NCBI RefSeq assembly: GCF_011492965.1
Contig: NZ_CP045121.1
Location: forward strand, 2,170,001 to 2,234,000
From: Rubrobacter marinus
GTDB taxonomy: Bacteria; Actinomycetota; Rubrobacteria; Rubrobacterales; Rubrobacteraceae
Direction: 5' to 3'
DNA length: 64,000 bases
Positions 20,852-31,400 of the stretch are shown here, in pieces. Within the stretch, counting starts at the first letter, position 1; each line of letters opens with the position of its first letter. Below the pieces are notes generated by a model. The model worked only from the letters and a program-made list of their open reading frames with translations. It ran no database searches and was not told where the DNA came from. A program made the position numbers and the translations under genes.

Positions 20852-21104
20852 CGCTTGTTACCCCACTTCGGGCTCGCGCCCGATCTGCGTCCATTGACCC
20901 AGGTACCGAGGGCCTTAACCCCCGCGCCTGTTCAAGTATTCCTCACCGGCCCCCGCGCCTCCACGGTCCGGCCCCGAACCTCTCGGCTCGCGGGCCACGA
21001 TGCTCCCCGGCGGGGGATCTGCGGTCGTGTCCGACGGGCCCGTTCCTCCGTCCGGTCCGCCAGACGCCACGGCCCGCAGAGCTTCCGCAACGGCCTCCAC
21101 ATGA
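20852..21104 (-). other. Long pilB leader region
   Basis: About 250 bases between a sigma-28-like promoter and the pilB ATG. It is GC-rich with several possible hairpins but no riboswitch consensus that I recognise. A minus-strand frame runs through it (VEAVAEALRAVASGGPDGG to YLNRRGG) and continues from the broken mltG frame, without a clear start of its own, so a small protein cannot be excluded. aroE, often found between mltG and pilB in related genomes by my recollection, is absent. Confidence 0.4.
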
Positions 21105-21132
21105 TTATCGGCAGCGCGGCGCCAGACCTTTA
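21105..21132 (-). promoter_or_regulatory. Sigma-28/WhiG-like promoter upstream of pilB
   Basis: TAAA at 21132-21129, 16 bases, GCCGATAA at 21112-21105 on the minus strand. It sits just after the mltG stop (21166) and points towards pilB. The predicted start is near 21098. The sequence from TAAAGG through the -10 to CATGT resembles the site at 13646-13673. Confidence 0.55.
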
Positions 21133-21165
21133 ACGTACCCCCCGGCAGGCCGCTCCGCTGCCCGG

Positions 21166-22220
21166 TCAGCGCCCGGCCTCGCTCTTGGCGGCGAGAAACT
21201 CGTCGTAATCGTTCGTAAAGAAGTGCTTTCGGCCGTCGGCCTCCAGCACGTAGTAGAGGTAGTCGGTCTCGGCGGGCTCCAGGGCGGCGACGAGGGAGTC
21301 CCTGCTGGGCTGGCGATGGGCCGGGCGGCAGACCGGGGTTCGCGTAGGTGTTGTAGGGGCTCTCCACCTCGAGGTCGGCGAGCGAGAGGTTCTCCTTGGG
21401 CTCCCCCAGGGCGTACTGCACGGTGGCGTCGATCTGCAGGGCATGCCGGCGCGTATGCGGTTGTAGATCACCGAGGCGATCATGGTCCGCTCCTCGGGTT
21501 GGCCGACTCCCTCTCGACGAGCGACGCCACGGTGACGAGCTGGTACTCGGTGAGGTTGAACCGGTCCTCGGCGGCGGCGAAATCGAGCGCCTCGGTCTCT
21601 ATAAGGTACTGCTCCAGGAAGCGGTCGATCATGCCCTCGGCCCCGGTCCCCTTCTCGAACTGGTAGCTTTTCGGGAAGAGGAACCCCTCGGTGCTCCCTA
21701 TGGCAGGATCCTCCAGGAAGGCGTAGCCGTAGTCCGTGCGGCCCGCCGCCGCCTCGAACTCCGCGGCGGGAACGCCGCCCTCGGCCTCTACCGTCCGGGC
21801 CACCTGCGCGATCGTGAGCCCCTCGGGGATGGTGACCGCGAAGGTCGAGACGTCCTCCTCCTCGGACGAGAGGGTGGCCAGGATCTCCTCCCCGCTCTCG
21901 CCGGGGGCCAGCCGGTACTGGCCGGGCCTGAGCTGCGTGGCGCCGCCCCGCACGCGGGCCTGCAACTCGAAGAGGGCGCTGCTGCTGATGACGCCGGCCT
22001 CGTCGAGCTTGTCGGCGACGCTCGAGAGCGTGTCCCCCTCCTCCACCGTGACGGTGACGGGCTCCTCCTCGCCGCCGCGCAGGGCGGACCCCACGAGCAC
22101 GACGATCCCGACCAGGACCCCGAGGAGCAGCAGGACCATGAACATCCGCGCGAACGGAGACGTCCCCTTGCGCCTGCGCCTCTTCGGCCTCGGCCGCGAA
22201 GAACGCCGGACGGCGCTCAA
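21166..22220 (-). CDS. mltG: Endolytic transglycosylase MltG (YceG family), frame broken as read
   Basis: MltG cuts nascent peptidoglycan strands and sets glycan length. A basic cytoplasmic N-terminus (RPRPKRRRRKG) is followed by one membrane segment (about 27-48), a LysM-like part (VTVEEGDTLSSVADKLDEAG) and the YceG domain with EGFLFPKSYQF. The catalytic Glu lies in SLVERESANP. There the frame is lost. Four single-C losses restore EERTMIASVIYNRIRAG, QYALGEPKENLSLADLEV, SPYNTYANPGLPPGPIA and SPSRDSLVAALEP, ending DEFLAAKSEAGR at 21166. About 352 residues result. TTG at 22220 is the best visible start. It is probably intact in the organism. Confidence 0.8.
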
Positions 22221-22259
22221 CCGGGCCTCGATCTCCTCCTGCCCCTGCGCCTGCCCCCC

Positions 22260-22700
22260 CTACCGCGACGCCGCAACGTCCCCCCTCCGGTCCAGGTACT
22301 CCTGCAACATGGCCGCCGCCGCGAGGTGGTCCACCCGCTCCTTGCCGCCGCGCCGGCGCCCGCCCTTCCCCCGCCCCGATCGTAGCCCGGGCCACGCGCG
22401 TGGTGAGGCGCTCGTCCCACTCGACGAAGCGCACCCCGGGAAGGACGCTTCTAGCCCCTTCGCCCGCTCGAGGACGCGGCGGGCCTGAAAACCGATCTCG
22501 CCGCCGAGCGTCTTGGGACGCCGAGCACGACCTCGGCGACGTCCCCGTCCGCGAACAGCTCCCGAGGTAGCGGTCCAGCTTCTCCGACGGCACGGCTTCG
22601 AGGGGCAGGCGAGGGTCGCGCCGGTATCGGAGATGGCGACCCCCGTGTAGGCCTCGCCGATGTCGAGGGCCGCGACCCGGCCGATGCTCCGCGCCGGCGC
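22260..22700 (-). CDS. ruvX: Pre-16S rRNA nuclease / Holliday junction resolvase-like RuvX (YqgF), frame broken as read
   Basis: The pieces are unmistakable: VAALDIGEAYTGVAISDTGA, then PSEKLDRYL, VLGVPKTLGGEIGFQARRV, GVRFVEWDERLTTR and KERVDHLAAAAMLQEYLDRR, ending at TAG (22262-22260). They lie in different frames. At least five single-base losses at short G or C runs separate them. RuvX matures the 5' end of 16S rRNA. The start is not resolved: no ATG, GTG or TTG lies in frame just before the first piece, which follows the alaS stop within a few bases. The gene order alaS-ruvX-mltG is common. Confidence 0.75.
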   Translation of the reverse strand, partial: APARSIGRVAALDIGEAYTGVAISDTGATLACPSKPCRRRSWTATSGAVRGRGRRRGRARRPKTLGGEIGFQARRVLERAKGLEASFPGCASSSGTSASPRAWPGLRSGRGKGGRRRGGKERVDHLAAAAMLQEYLDRRGDVAASR

Positions 22701-22705
22701 CAGGG

Positions 22706-25351
<2,646 letters not shown>

Positions 25352-25358
25352 GGTCGTG

Positions 25359-25364
25359 ATTCTA
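25359..25364 (-). promoter_or_regulatory. -10 box for a leaderless alaS transcript
   Basis: TAGAAT on the minus strand, seven bases before the alaS ATG at 25351, which has no Shine-Dalgarno sequence. No good -35 is seen. Confidence 0.45.
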
Positions 25365-25420
25365 CGTTATCCGCGTCGCGTTATCTCGGAGCGGTTCGGC
25401 CCGGAGCGGGCAGGCGAGGA

Positions 25421-26239
25421 CTAGCTTCCGGTGCGCGCCCGCGCGGTTTCGGACCGCCCGTCCTCCTCGCCGCCCATGTCGTCGAGCTGGCGGCGCAGGT
25501 CGTCGAGGGCGCGGCGGAGGAGGCGCGAGACGTGCATCTGGCTCACGCCGATGGTCTCCGCGATCTCCGTCTGCGTCTTCCCCTCGTTGAAGCGGAGCTT
25601 GAGGATGCGCTGTTGCTGATCCTTCAGCGTCTCGATCGCCCTTTGCAGCAGGATCTTGTCTTCCAGACCTTCTATAGGGCTGTTCTCGTCCGCCTGCAGG
25701 TCCATGATGGTGTCGCCGTCGGAGTCGTCCTGGCTCACGGGGGCGTCGAGGCTCGCCGTGTTGTAGGCGCGCCCGAGCGTGAGGGCCTCGGCGACGCTCT
25801 CGACGTCGGAGTCGAGGCGGTCGGCGAGCTCCTGAATCGTCGGGGAGCGGCCCGTCTTCACGGTGCCGTCCCGGATCGCCTCCTTGGCGGACTGCCTGAG
25901 CTCCTGCAAGCCGCGGGGGACGCGCATCGCCCATCCCTTGTCGCGGAAGTAGCGCTTGATCTCCCCGAGGATGTTGGGCGTCGCGTAGGTCGAGAACTCG
26001 ATGTTCCGGTCCACGTCGAAGCGGTCCACGGCCTTGATGAGGCCCACGGAGGCGACCTGGACGAGGTCCTCGACGGGCTCGCCGCGGCCGGCGAACTTGC
26101 GGGCGAGAAACTCGACGAGCGGGAGCTGCTCCTGAATGGCGAGCTCGCGCGCCCGCTGGTCCCCGTGCTTGTGGTAGCGCGTGAGCAGCCTGCGGGTGCG
26201 GGCCTTGTCCGGGCGCCTGTAGCGTCTCCCGGTCGTCAC
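25421..26239 (-). CDS. Sigma-70 family alternative sigma factor (SigB/F type)
   Basis: A 272-residue stress-type sigma factor. Region 2 is LVQVASVGLIKAVDRFDVDRNIEFSTYA, followed by GEIKRYFRDKGWAMRVPRGLQELR, the classic SigB/F signature; region 3 has RSPTIQELADRLD; region 4 is LKLRFNEGKTQTEIAETIGVSQMHVSRLLRRAL. GTG at 26239 overlaps the stop of the upstream small gene by four bases (GTGA), implying coupled translation. The frame is open further upstream, but that part is the shadow of neighbouring genes. It is the last of a four-gene group with two stress-protein-like membrane partners. Confidence 0.92.
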   Translation of the reverse strand: MTTGRRYRRPDKARTRRLLTRYHKHGDQRARELAIQEQLPLVEFLARKFAGRGEPVEDLVQVASVGLIKAVDRFDVDRNIEFSTYATPNILGEIKRYFRDKGWAMRVPRGLQELRQSAKEAIRDGTVKTGRSPTIQELADRLDSDVESVAEALTLGRAYNTASLDAPVSQDDSDGDTIMDLQADENSPIEGLEDKILLQRAIETLKDQQQRILKLRFNEGKTQTEIAETIGVSQMHVSRLLRRALDDLRRQLDDMGGEEDGRSETARARTGS

Positions 26240-26538
26240 GAAACCAGCTCTACCACGGTCCGCCAGCCGCGCTCGGCTTCCCCGGTCCCCCCCGCGACGC
26301 CGGCGACCTTGCGCTGCTCCTCGACCTCGGCGAGGAGGCGGTCCTCCACGAGCGAGAAGCGGTAGCGGGTCGCGTGCTCGTTCGAGTGGCGGTCCTCGAG
26401 GAGCTCCACGGCCTCCTCCAGGCCGCCGACCCCGATCTTGCCTCGCGCCGCCATGCCCGCGACAACGAGGCCGATGCATGAACGCACGGCCTCGCCCGGC
26501 GGGAGCGTCAGGTAGGTGTAATCCGTGGGGTCGCTCAA
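26236..26538 (-). CDS. Small protein preceding the sigma factor, possibly anti-sigma related
   Basis: One hundred residues from TTG at 26538, which is preceded by GGGAG eight bases upstream. YTYLTLPPGEAVRSCIGLVV, then VAGMAARGKIGVGGLEEAVE resembles the first strand-helix part of RsbW-type anti-sigma kinases, but the ATP-binding N and G boxes are missing, and the second half (ATRYRFSLVEDRLLAEVEE) is unlike a kinase. The stop overlaps the sigma start (GTGA). The position argues for a regulator of that sigma factor; the resemblance is weak and the role is inference. It may be a degenerate or non-catalytic anti-sigma protein. Confidence 0.5.
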   Translation of the reverse strand: MSDPTDYTYLTLPPGEAVRSCIGLVVAGMAARGKIGVGGLEEAVELLEDRHSNEHATRYRFSLVEDRLLAEVEEQRKVAGVAGGTGEAERGWRTVVELVS

Positions 26539-26561
26539 GTTCTCTTCTCCCTCTCGGTTGG

Positions 26562-26930
26562 CTATTCTTCGACCGGCGCGGCGGGCTCGGGCCGCCCCGC
26601 TTCGGCGCGTCGCACCACGCGGGGCGCGGCCGGAACTTCGGACGGTCCTTCTGCGGCGGGCAGGCCGGGGACCGCCCCGGCGGGCGCCCCCAGGGAACGG
26701 CGACCGGCGTGGTCGCCCCCGTGAGCCTCTAGCTCCTTGATGATCTCGGCCCTCCGCAGCGCCGAGGCCTCGCGCGCGGCCGCGGTCGCCGCCTGGAAGC
26801 GGCGCCGGACGGTCTCGGGCAGGTCCCGGGCCGCGCCGGGCAGACCCTTGCGCAGCTCCTCGTTTGTCGCGTAGATCGCGCCGGCGGCCCCGATCACGGC
26901 GCCGGCGATGAGCTTGCCCCAACCCGCCAA
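26562..26930 (-). CDS. YtxH-like small protein of unknown function
   Basis: A 122-residue protein. GKLIAGAVIGAAGAIYATNEELRKGL is a short Gly/Ala-rich membrane segment followed by a charged helix, the pattern of YtxH-like general stress proteins. The middle is a helical region (VRRRFQAATAAAREASALRRAEI), and the last 50 residues are Pro/Ala-rich and probably disordered. TTG at 26930 follows the DUF948 stop (26936-26934) after three bases. It is co-transcribed with the DUF948 gene and the sigma factor. Function is unknown. Confidence 0.6.
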   Translation of the reverse strand: MAGWGKLIAGAVIGAAGAIYATNEELRKGLPGAARDLPETVRRRFQAATAAAREASALRRAEIIKELEAHGGDHAGRRSLGAPAGAVPGLPAAEGPSEVPAAPRVVRRAEAGRPEPAAPVEE

Positions 26931-26933
26931 GGC

Positions 26934-27356
26934 CTAACCCTCCCTCGTGGTTCGCCCGTCCCCGGGCGCCGTCGCGTCGCTTGCGGGGCCTTCCTTGCCG
27001 GAGGCCCCGAAGAAGGCGCTTATGCCCTTGGAGAGGCCGGCGGTCGCGGAGGAGAGGTTGATCACGCCGCCGCGCACCCCGCGGGTGATGACGGTGGTGG
27101 TCTGGTCGAGCTCCCCGGTGATGTCGGCGACGTCGCCGACGGCGTTGTCGAGCTGGTAGAGCTGGCTGTTTATGTTGTCGACGGTGACATGGGTCTTGCC
27201 GAGGAGTGGGACCACCTGCTCGGAGACCTCCTTGATCGTCTTCTCGGTGGTCGAGAAGATCCGGGCGAGCCTGAGGAACATCCAGGCGAGGACGAAGAAG
27301 GCGACGGCCAGCCCCCCGAAGAGCAGCCCCTTCATAAGGTCCACAAACGCGTCCAA
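26934..27356 (-). CDS. DUF948 / YtxG-like membrane protein
   Basis: A 140-residue protein with one N-terminal membrane segment (LLFGGLAVAFFVLAWMFLRLA) and a long helix-rich part (STTEKTIKEVSEQVVPLLGKT, then VTVDNINSQLYQLDNAVGDV, DITGELDQTTTVITRG) typical of DUF948, a family linked with general stress. The last 30 residues are low-complexity. TTG at 27356 is served by GGAGG 11 bases upstream. It is first of the group DUF948, YtxH-like, small regulator, sigma factor; in Bacillus the ytxGH genes belong to the SigB regulon, which fits. Confidence 0.75.
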   Translation of the reverse strand: MDAFVDLMKGLLFGGLAVAFFVLAWMFLRLARIFSTTEKTIKEVSEQVVPLLGKTHVTVDNINSQLYQLDNAVGDVADITGELDQTTTVITRGVRGGVINLSSATAGLSKGISAFFGASGKEGPASDATAPGDGRTTREG

Positions 27357-27440
27357 GCCTTACCGCACCTCCACTACGTCTCGCTCTTCGCCAGAGGCCA
27401 TTATACTCGCCGCCCCCGCCGCGGCACCTGGAAGGCGCCC

Positions 27441-28913
27441 CTACGTGTCGCGACGCACCACGCCGCCGCCCACGACCTTGTCCCCGTCGTAGAAGACGGC
27501 GGACTGGCCGGGCGCGACCCCGAAGACGGGCGCCCCGAGATGCGCGACGACCTCGCCGCCCTCCGCGTGCTCCATCTCGCACGGCACCGGGCGGCCGTTG
27601 TAGCGGATCTGGACGGAGCCCGCCCTCTCCGGTGGCAGGAACCAGTTCAGCCCGCCCACGCGCACCTCCCGCGTCTCGAGGTCGGCCTTCTTGCCGACGA
27701 CGACCTGCCCCGTCTTCGGGCGGACCTCGGTGACGTAGAGCGGGGTCGGGGCGGCGACGCCGATGCCCCGGCGCTGGCCGACGGTGAAGTCCACGACGCC
27801 CTTGTGGCGGCCGAGGGCGCGGCCCTCGCGGTCCACGATCTCGCCCGGCTCCGCCGCTACCGACTTCCGGACGAAGCCGCGGTAGTCGCCGTCCGGGATA
27901 AAGCAGATGTCCTGGCTCTCGGGGGTGTACGCGACGGCGAGGCCCCGATCCTCGGCGATCCTGCGGACCTCCTCCTTGCGGTGCTCGCCGAGCGGGAAGA
28001 TCGTGCGGGCCAGGAGCTCCCTGGGGACGGGCCACAGGACGTAGGTCTGGTCCTTGGCCTCGTCGACGGGCCGGGCCATCGTGGCCCCCTCCGGCTCCTC
28101 GACCACGCGGGCGTAGTGCCCCGTCGCCACGCGCTCGAAGCCGAGCTTGTCGGCGAGGAACGAGGCGGCGTGGAACTTTACGTGGGCGTTGCACGAGACG
28201 CAGGGGTTCGGGGTCCTCCCCTCGGCGTAAGAGCCGACGAAGTCCTCCATCACGCGCCGGTCGAAGAGCTCCTTGAGGTTCAGGGTGAAGTGCGGCAGGC
28301 CCATCCGGTGCGCGGTGTCCCTCGCGAAGAGGACGGTGTCCGGCGAGCAGCACGAACGGCTGCCGCGCTCGCCGTCGTGGAGGCGGAAGGTGACGCAGGC
28401 GACCTCGTAGCCGGCCTCCTTCATGAGGAGCGCGGTGACCGCCGAGTCGACCCCGCCGCTCGTCGCCACGACGACGGTCTTCTTGCCGCCCGTCCCCGCG
28501 CGCAGGCCCCCGTAGCCCTCGACGAGCATCTCGCCCGCCTCCCTGTTCCAGTGGTCCTCGATCGCCTTGTGCAGCGCGTCGAGGACGAGGGTGAGGGCGT
28601 GCTCCTTGCCGGCCGGCAACGGCCCGCCGAGGGCCTCTTCCAGGTCGACCCCGGAGACGCGCGCGGCGTCGAGGAGGCTCGCGTCCGACACGAGCTCCGA
28701 GAGGGCCGAGCCCGCGGCGATGCACGCCGCGCAGCCGTAGACCTTGTAGCGGACCCCCTCGACGCGGTTCTCCGCTATCCGGACGGTGAAGCGGGCGACG
28801 TCGCCGCAGGAGGCGTCGCCGGACTCGCCGGTGCCGCTGGCCCCTTCGAGCTCGCCGACGTTCCGGGGCCGGACGAGGTGGTCTATTACCTGCGGGTTGT
28901 AACGATCTGGCAT
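27441..28913 (-). CDS. mnmA: IscU/NifU-N domain fused to tRNA-specific 2-thiouridylase MnmA
   Basis: A 490-residue two-domain protein. Residues 1-125 are an IscU scaffold (MPDRYNPQVIDHLVRPRN, SCGD with C36, YGC with C61, H105). Ala106 replaces the third cluster Cys of IscU. Residues 142-490 are MnmA, which makes 2-thiouridine at tRNA position 34: PP-loop ATSGGVDSAV at 150-159, NPCVSCN with C241, and the catalytic Cys in ESQDICFIPDGDY. The gene follows iscS by 13 bases, with GAGGG seven bases before ATG 28913. The fusion puts a sulfur-accepting scaffold on the thiolase beside the desulfurase gene. The frame is clean throughout. Confidence 0.93.
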   Translation of the reverse strand: MPDRYNPQVIDHLVRPRNVGELEGASGTGESGDASCGDVARFTVRIAENRVEGVRYKVYGCAACIAAGSALSELVSDASLLDAARVSGVDLEEALGGPLPAGKEHALTLVLDALHKAIEDHWNREAGEMLVEGYGGLRAGTGGKKTVVVATSGGVDSAVTALLMKEAGYEVACVTFRLHDGERGSRSCCSPDTVLFARDTAHRMGLPHFTLNLKELFDRRVMEDFVGSYAEGRTPNPCVSCNAHVKFHAASFLADKLGFERVATGHYARVVEEPEGATMARPVDEAKDQTYVLWPVPRELLARTIFPLGEHRKEEVRRIAEDRGLAVAYTPESQDICFIPDGDYRGFVRKSVAAEPGEIVDREGRALGRHKGVVDFTVGQRRGIGVAAPTPLYVTEVRPKTGQVVVGKKADLETREVRVGGLNWFLPPERAGSVQIRYNGRPVPCEMEHAEGGEVVAHLGAPVFGVAPGQSAVFYDGDKVVGGGVVRRDT

Positions 28914-28926
28914 ATCGATCCCTCGG

Positions 28927-30102
28927 CTATGAGCTTGCGTACAGGGGAGAGAGCTCGCGCAGCTGCGAGACGGCGGCGGAGAAGGCGCCGAGGAAGCCCT
29001 CGACCTCCCCCCGCGTGGAATCCTTGCCGACGGTGACCCTGACGGCCGAGAACGCCTCGTCCTCCCCGCGCCCCATCGCGAGAAGCACCGGCGAGGCCTT
29101 GTGGCCGGCCGAGCTCGAAGCGCACGCCGAGCCGCTCCCGACGGCGTAGCCGAGGGCGTCCAGGAAGAGGACGAGGCTCTCCGCCTCGACCCCGTCGACG
29201 CAGAGGTGGACGTTGTTCGAGAGGCGCTCCGAGCGGTGCCCGTTGAGGCGTACCCCGGGGAGCGCGAGGGCGCCGCGGAGGAGCAGCTCCCTGAGCCCCT
29301 CCTCGTGGCGCGCCCGATACCCCATCTCCTCCGAGGCGAGGCGCGCGGCGGCGCCGAAGCCCACGATCCCGGCGACGTTCTCGGTTCCGCTCCTCAGCCC
29401 CCCCTCCTGGCCGCCGCCGAAGACGATCGGCGCGACCTCCACGCCCTCGCGGACGTACAGGGCGCCGACGCCCTGCGGCCCGTAGAGCTTGTGGGACGAG
29501 ACGGCGAGCGTGGAGACGGGGACGCGCGAGACGTCGATGGGGAGCCTCCCCGCCGCCTGGACCGCGTCGGCGTGGAACGGAACCCCGCGCTCCTCGCACA
29601 GCCCGGCGAGCTCCGCCACCGGCTGCACGGTGCCGACCTCGTTGTTCGCCCACATCACGGCGACGAGGGCCGTGTCTTGCCGAAGGGCATCGGCGAGGGC
29701 GTCCGGGGAGACGCGGCCGTCGGCATCCACGCCCAGGCGCGTGACGTCGTAGCCCCGGGATTCGAGGTGCGCGGCGGCCCCCCGAACGGCGGCGTGCTCG
29801 ACGGCGGAGACGACGACGTGCCTCTTCCCTCGCCGCGCGGCGGCGAGGCCGAGGACGGCGAGGTTGTCCCCCTCGGTGCCGCCGGAGGTAAAGAAGATCT
29901 CCGCGGGCCGCGCCCCCACGAGCGCCGCGACCTCGGCGCGGGCCGCCTCGACCGCCTCGCGAGCGCCGGCGCCCGCGCCGTGCAGCGAGGAGGGGTTGCC
30001 CCCCGCCGCCGCGCCGCCGAGGTGCGGGAGCATGGCCTCGAGGACCCTCCGGTCCAGAGGGGTCGTGGCGGCGTGGTCCAGGTACACGGAGCCGTCGGTC
30101 AT
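28927..30102 (-). CDS. iscS: Cysteine desulfurase (IscS/NifS family)
   Basis: A 391-residue PLP enzyme that takes sulfur from cysteine as a persulfide. YLDHAATTPLDRRVLEAM opens the protein, FTSGGTEGDNLAV binds cofactor, AVEHAAV contains the PLP-stacking His, VSSHKLYGPQGVGALY holds the PLP lysine, and VGSGSACASSSAGHKASPVL carries the mobile catalytic Cys. It is directly upstream of the IscU-MnmA fusion, its likely sulfur acceptor. ATG at 30102 has no ribosome site but a TATAAC box seven bases before it, so the mRNA is probably leaderless. Confidence 0.94.
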   Translation of the reverse strand: MTDGSVYLDHAATTPLDRRVLEAMLPHLGGAAAGGNPSSLHGAGAGAREAVEAARAEVAALVGARPAEIFFTSGGTEGDNLAVLGLAAARRGKRHVVVSAVEHAAVRGAAAHLESRGYDVTRLGVDADGRVSPDALADALRQDTALVAVMWANNEVGTVQPVAELAGLCEERGVPFHADAVQAAGRLPIDVSRVPVSTLAVSSHKLYGPQGVGALYVREGVEVAPIVFGGGQEGGLRSGTENVAGIVGFGAAARLASEEMGYRARHEEGLRELLLRGALALPGVRLNGHRSERLSNNVHLCVDGVEAESLVLFLDALGYAVGSGSACASSSAGHKASPVLLAMGRGEDEAFSAVRVTVGKDSTRGEVEGFLGAFSAAVSQLRELSPLYASS

Positions 30103-30109
30103 GGGGTTA

Positions 30110-30115
30110 GTTATA
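30110..30115 (-). promoter_or_regulatory. -10 box for a leaderless iscS-mnmA transcript
   Basis: TATAAC on the minus strand, seven bases before the iscS ATG. A weak CGGTCA lies 17 bases upstream as a possible -35. Confidence 0.45.
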
Positions 30116-30167
30116 ACGCATGGTAGGGCGCCTGACCGCCCACGTAAGGGCCGCGGAAGGGGCGGTC

Positions 30168-31166
30168 TTAGACGGCTACGGTATCGACGACGGCGCCGCC
30201 GCCGTCGAGGAGGGCGACGGTGTCGCCGGGCTGGAGCTCGAGGTCTTCCCCGCCCTCGAAGGTCCCCCTGACCTGGCGTCCGTCGGCGTCCACGGCGTCC
30301 GGGACGCGCCCGACCGAGGCGCTCCTGCCGGGGCCCACGCGGGTCTGCTCGTTCACCTCGACGCCGGGCGAGTCCGTGGTGACCTCGCCGCTCTCGGGGT
30401 CGACGACGCGGAGGCTGAAGCCCTGGAGGTTCACCCTGTCGTCGCCGTCGTTCGTCACGGTGAAGTACTCAACGCCCCCGCCGCTCTCCGTGAGCTCGAC
30501 CGTCTCCAGCTCCACGTCGGTGTCGCTCGTGTTGCTCGCGACCTCGACGCTCGTCAGGTCGAAGAGGGCCTGGTCGAGGACGCCGCGCTCGACGTAGCCC
30601 TGGTAGAGGTTCGTGATCGTGTACTGTTCGCCGCTCGGCGCGAGCATCGCCACGAAGGGCGTGAAGCCGACGTCCATCTGGGCGGCGAGGGTGCCGTACT
30701 GCCCCTGCTGGAGCTCCTCGCTCGTCTCGGCCTCGCCGGGCTCCGAGATGTCGTAGGAGAAGAACTCGACCTCCGGGTACTGCGACTGGAGCTCCGAGAG
30801 GTCGCCGTTGACGAAGTCGTCGACCTCGAGCCCCTGCGGGTAGAGAGGGTCCTCCCCCTCCTTGAAGAACGCCACCGCGATGAGGGCCTTGCGCTGGTAG
30901 GCGGCCCGGAAGTCCGGGGGGACGGGCTGGTCCAGGTTGAGGGTGAACGGCTGATCCTGGAGCGCCTCCGCCTGGGCGCTCCCCTCGACGGTCGCGCCGC
31001 CGGCCGTGTTCGCGCCGGGAGCGCCGGGGCGGCGGCGGAACCCGTGGTGCCGCCGGGCGGGGGACCACGGTCGCCTCCTCCTCGCCGCCCCGCAGCCCGC
31101 GAGGAGGAGCAGGGAGAAGAGCGCCAGGGAAGCCGGTATAAGGGAACCACGCCCCCGAAGGGGCAC
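30168..31166 (-). CDS. Lipoprotein with thioredoxin-like region and C-terminal lamin-tail domain
   Basis: An exported lipoprotein: signal sequence LIPASLALFSLLLLAGC with the lipobox cysteine. Then comes a region that looks thioredoxin-like in layout (ALIAVAFFKEGEDPLYPQG, VGFTPFVAMLAP with the cis-Pro type turn) but without CxxC, and a C-terminal lamin-tail domain (VTNDGDDRVNLQGFSLRVVD, LELQPGDTVALLDGGGAVVD). Between lipobox and domain the frame reads an implausible Arg-rich stretch. Three single-base losses would turn it into an ordinary linker (GEEEATVVPPP, GGTTGSAAAPALPGANTAGG) and leave the later frame unchanged. GTG at 31166 is the chosen start. Role unknown, probably cell-surface. Confidence 0.65.
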   Translation of the reverse strand: MPLRGRGSLIPASLALFSLLLLAGCGAARRRRPWSPARRHHGFRRRPGAPGANTAGGATVEGSAQAEALQDQPFTLNLDQPVPPDFRAAYQRKALIAVAFFKEGEDPLYPQGLEVDDFVNGDLSELQSQYPEVEFFSYDISEPGEAETSEELQQGQYGTLAAQMDVGFTPFVAMLAPSGEQYTITNLYQGYVERGVLDQALFDLTSVEVASNTSDTDVELETVELTESGGGVEYFTVTNDGDDRVNLQGFSLRVVDPESGEVTTDSPGVEVNEQTRVGPGRSASVGRVPDAVDADGRQVRGTFEGGEDLELQPGDTVALLDGGGAVVDTVAV

Positions 31167-31336
31167 ATCGAAAGCGCGTCTTAAGATCTCACTCCCCCGT
31201 TCTGTGGGCCCGCCGCCGGCCAGGCTGTATGTCAGCCCCTTTCCGGGCAGAGCCTGGCGCAAATTAACACAGGGGTGAAAAGGGTGCAACGGAGCCTTCA
31301 ACGCCGCCCGGCGCGCGGTCGCGGGGGGCGCGACGC

Positions 31337-31365
31337 TTGGCCCCTTCGGGGGTCTAACCTATACT
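31337..31365 (+). promoter_or_regulatory. Promoter of aspS
   Basis: TTGGCC at 31337-31342 and TATACT at 31360-31365 with an optimal 17-base spacer. Transcription would start near 31372, about 30 bases before the TTG start of aspS. It is the best housekeeping-type promoter in the window. Confidence 0.6.
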
Positions 31366-31400
31366 TGCTCGGACCCTCGACGAACGGCGGAAGGAAACTC

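Noticed and set aside
20915..21421. Minus-strand frame of 168 codons at the end of mltG
   Set aside because: The first part is real mltG sequence reached through a frame break, the middle is out-of-frame mltG, and the end is leader sequence. It is a chimera, not a gene.
26236..28725. Very long minus-strand frame of 829 codons over mnmA and the sigma operon
   Set aside because: Its first 700 codons are the out-of-frame shadow of mnmA and the stress genes; only the last 100 codons are a real gene, which is annotated separately.
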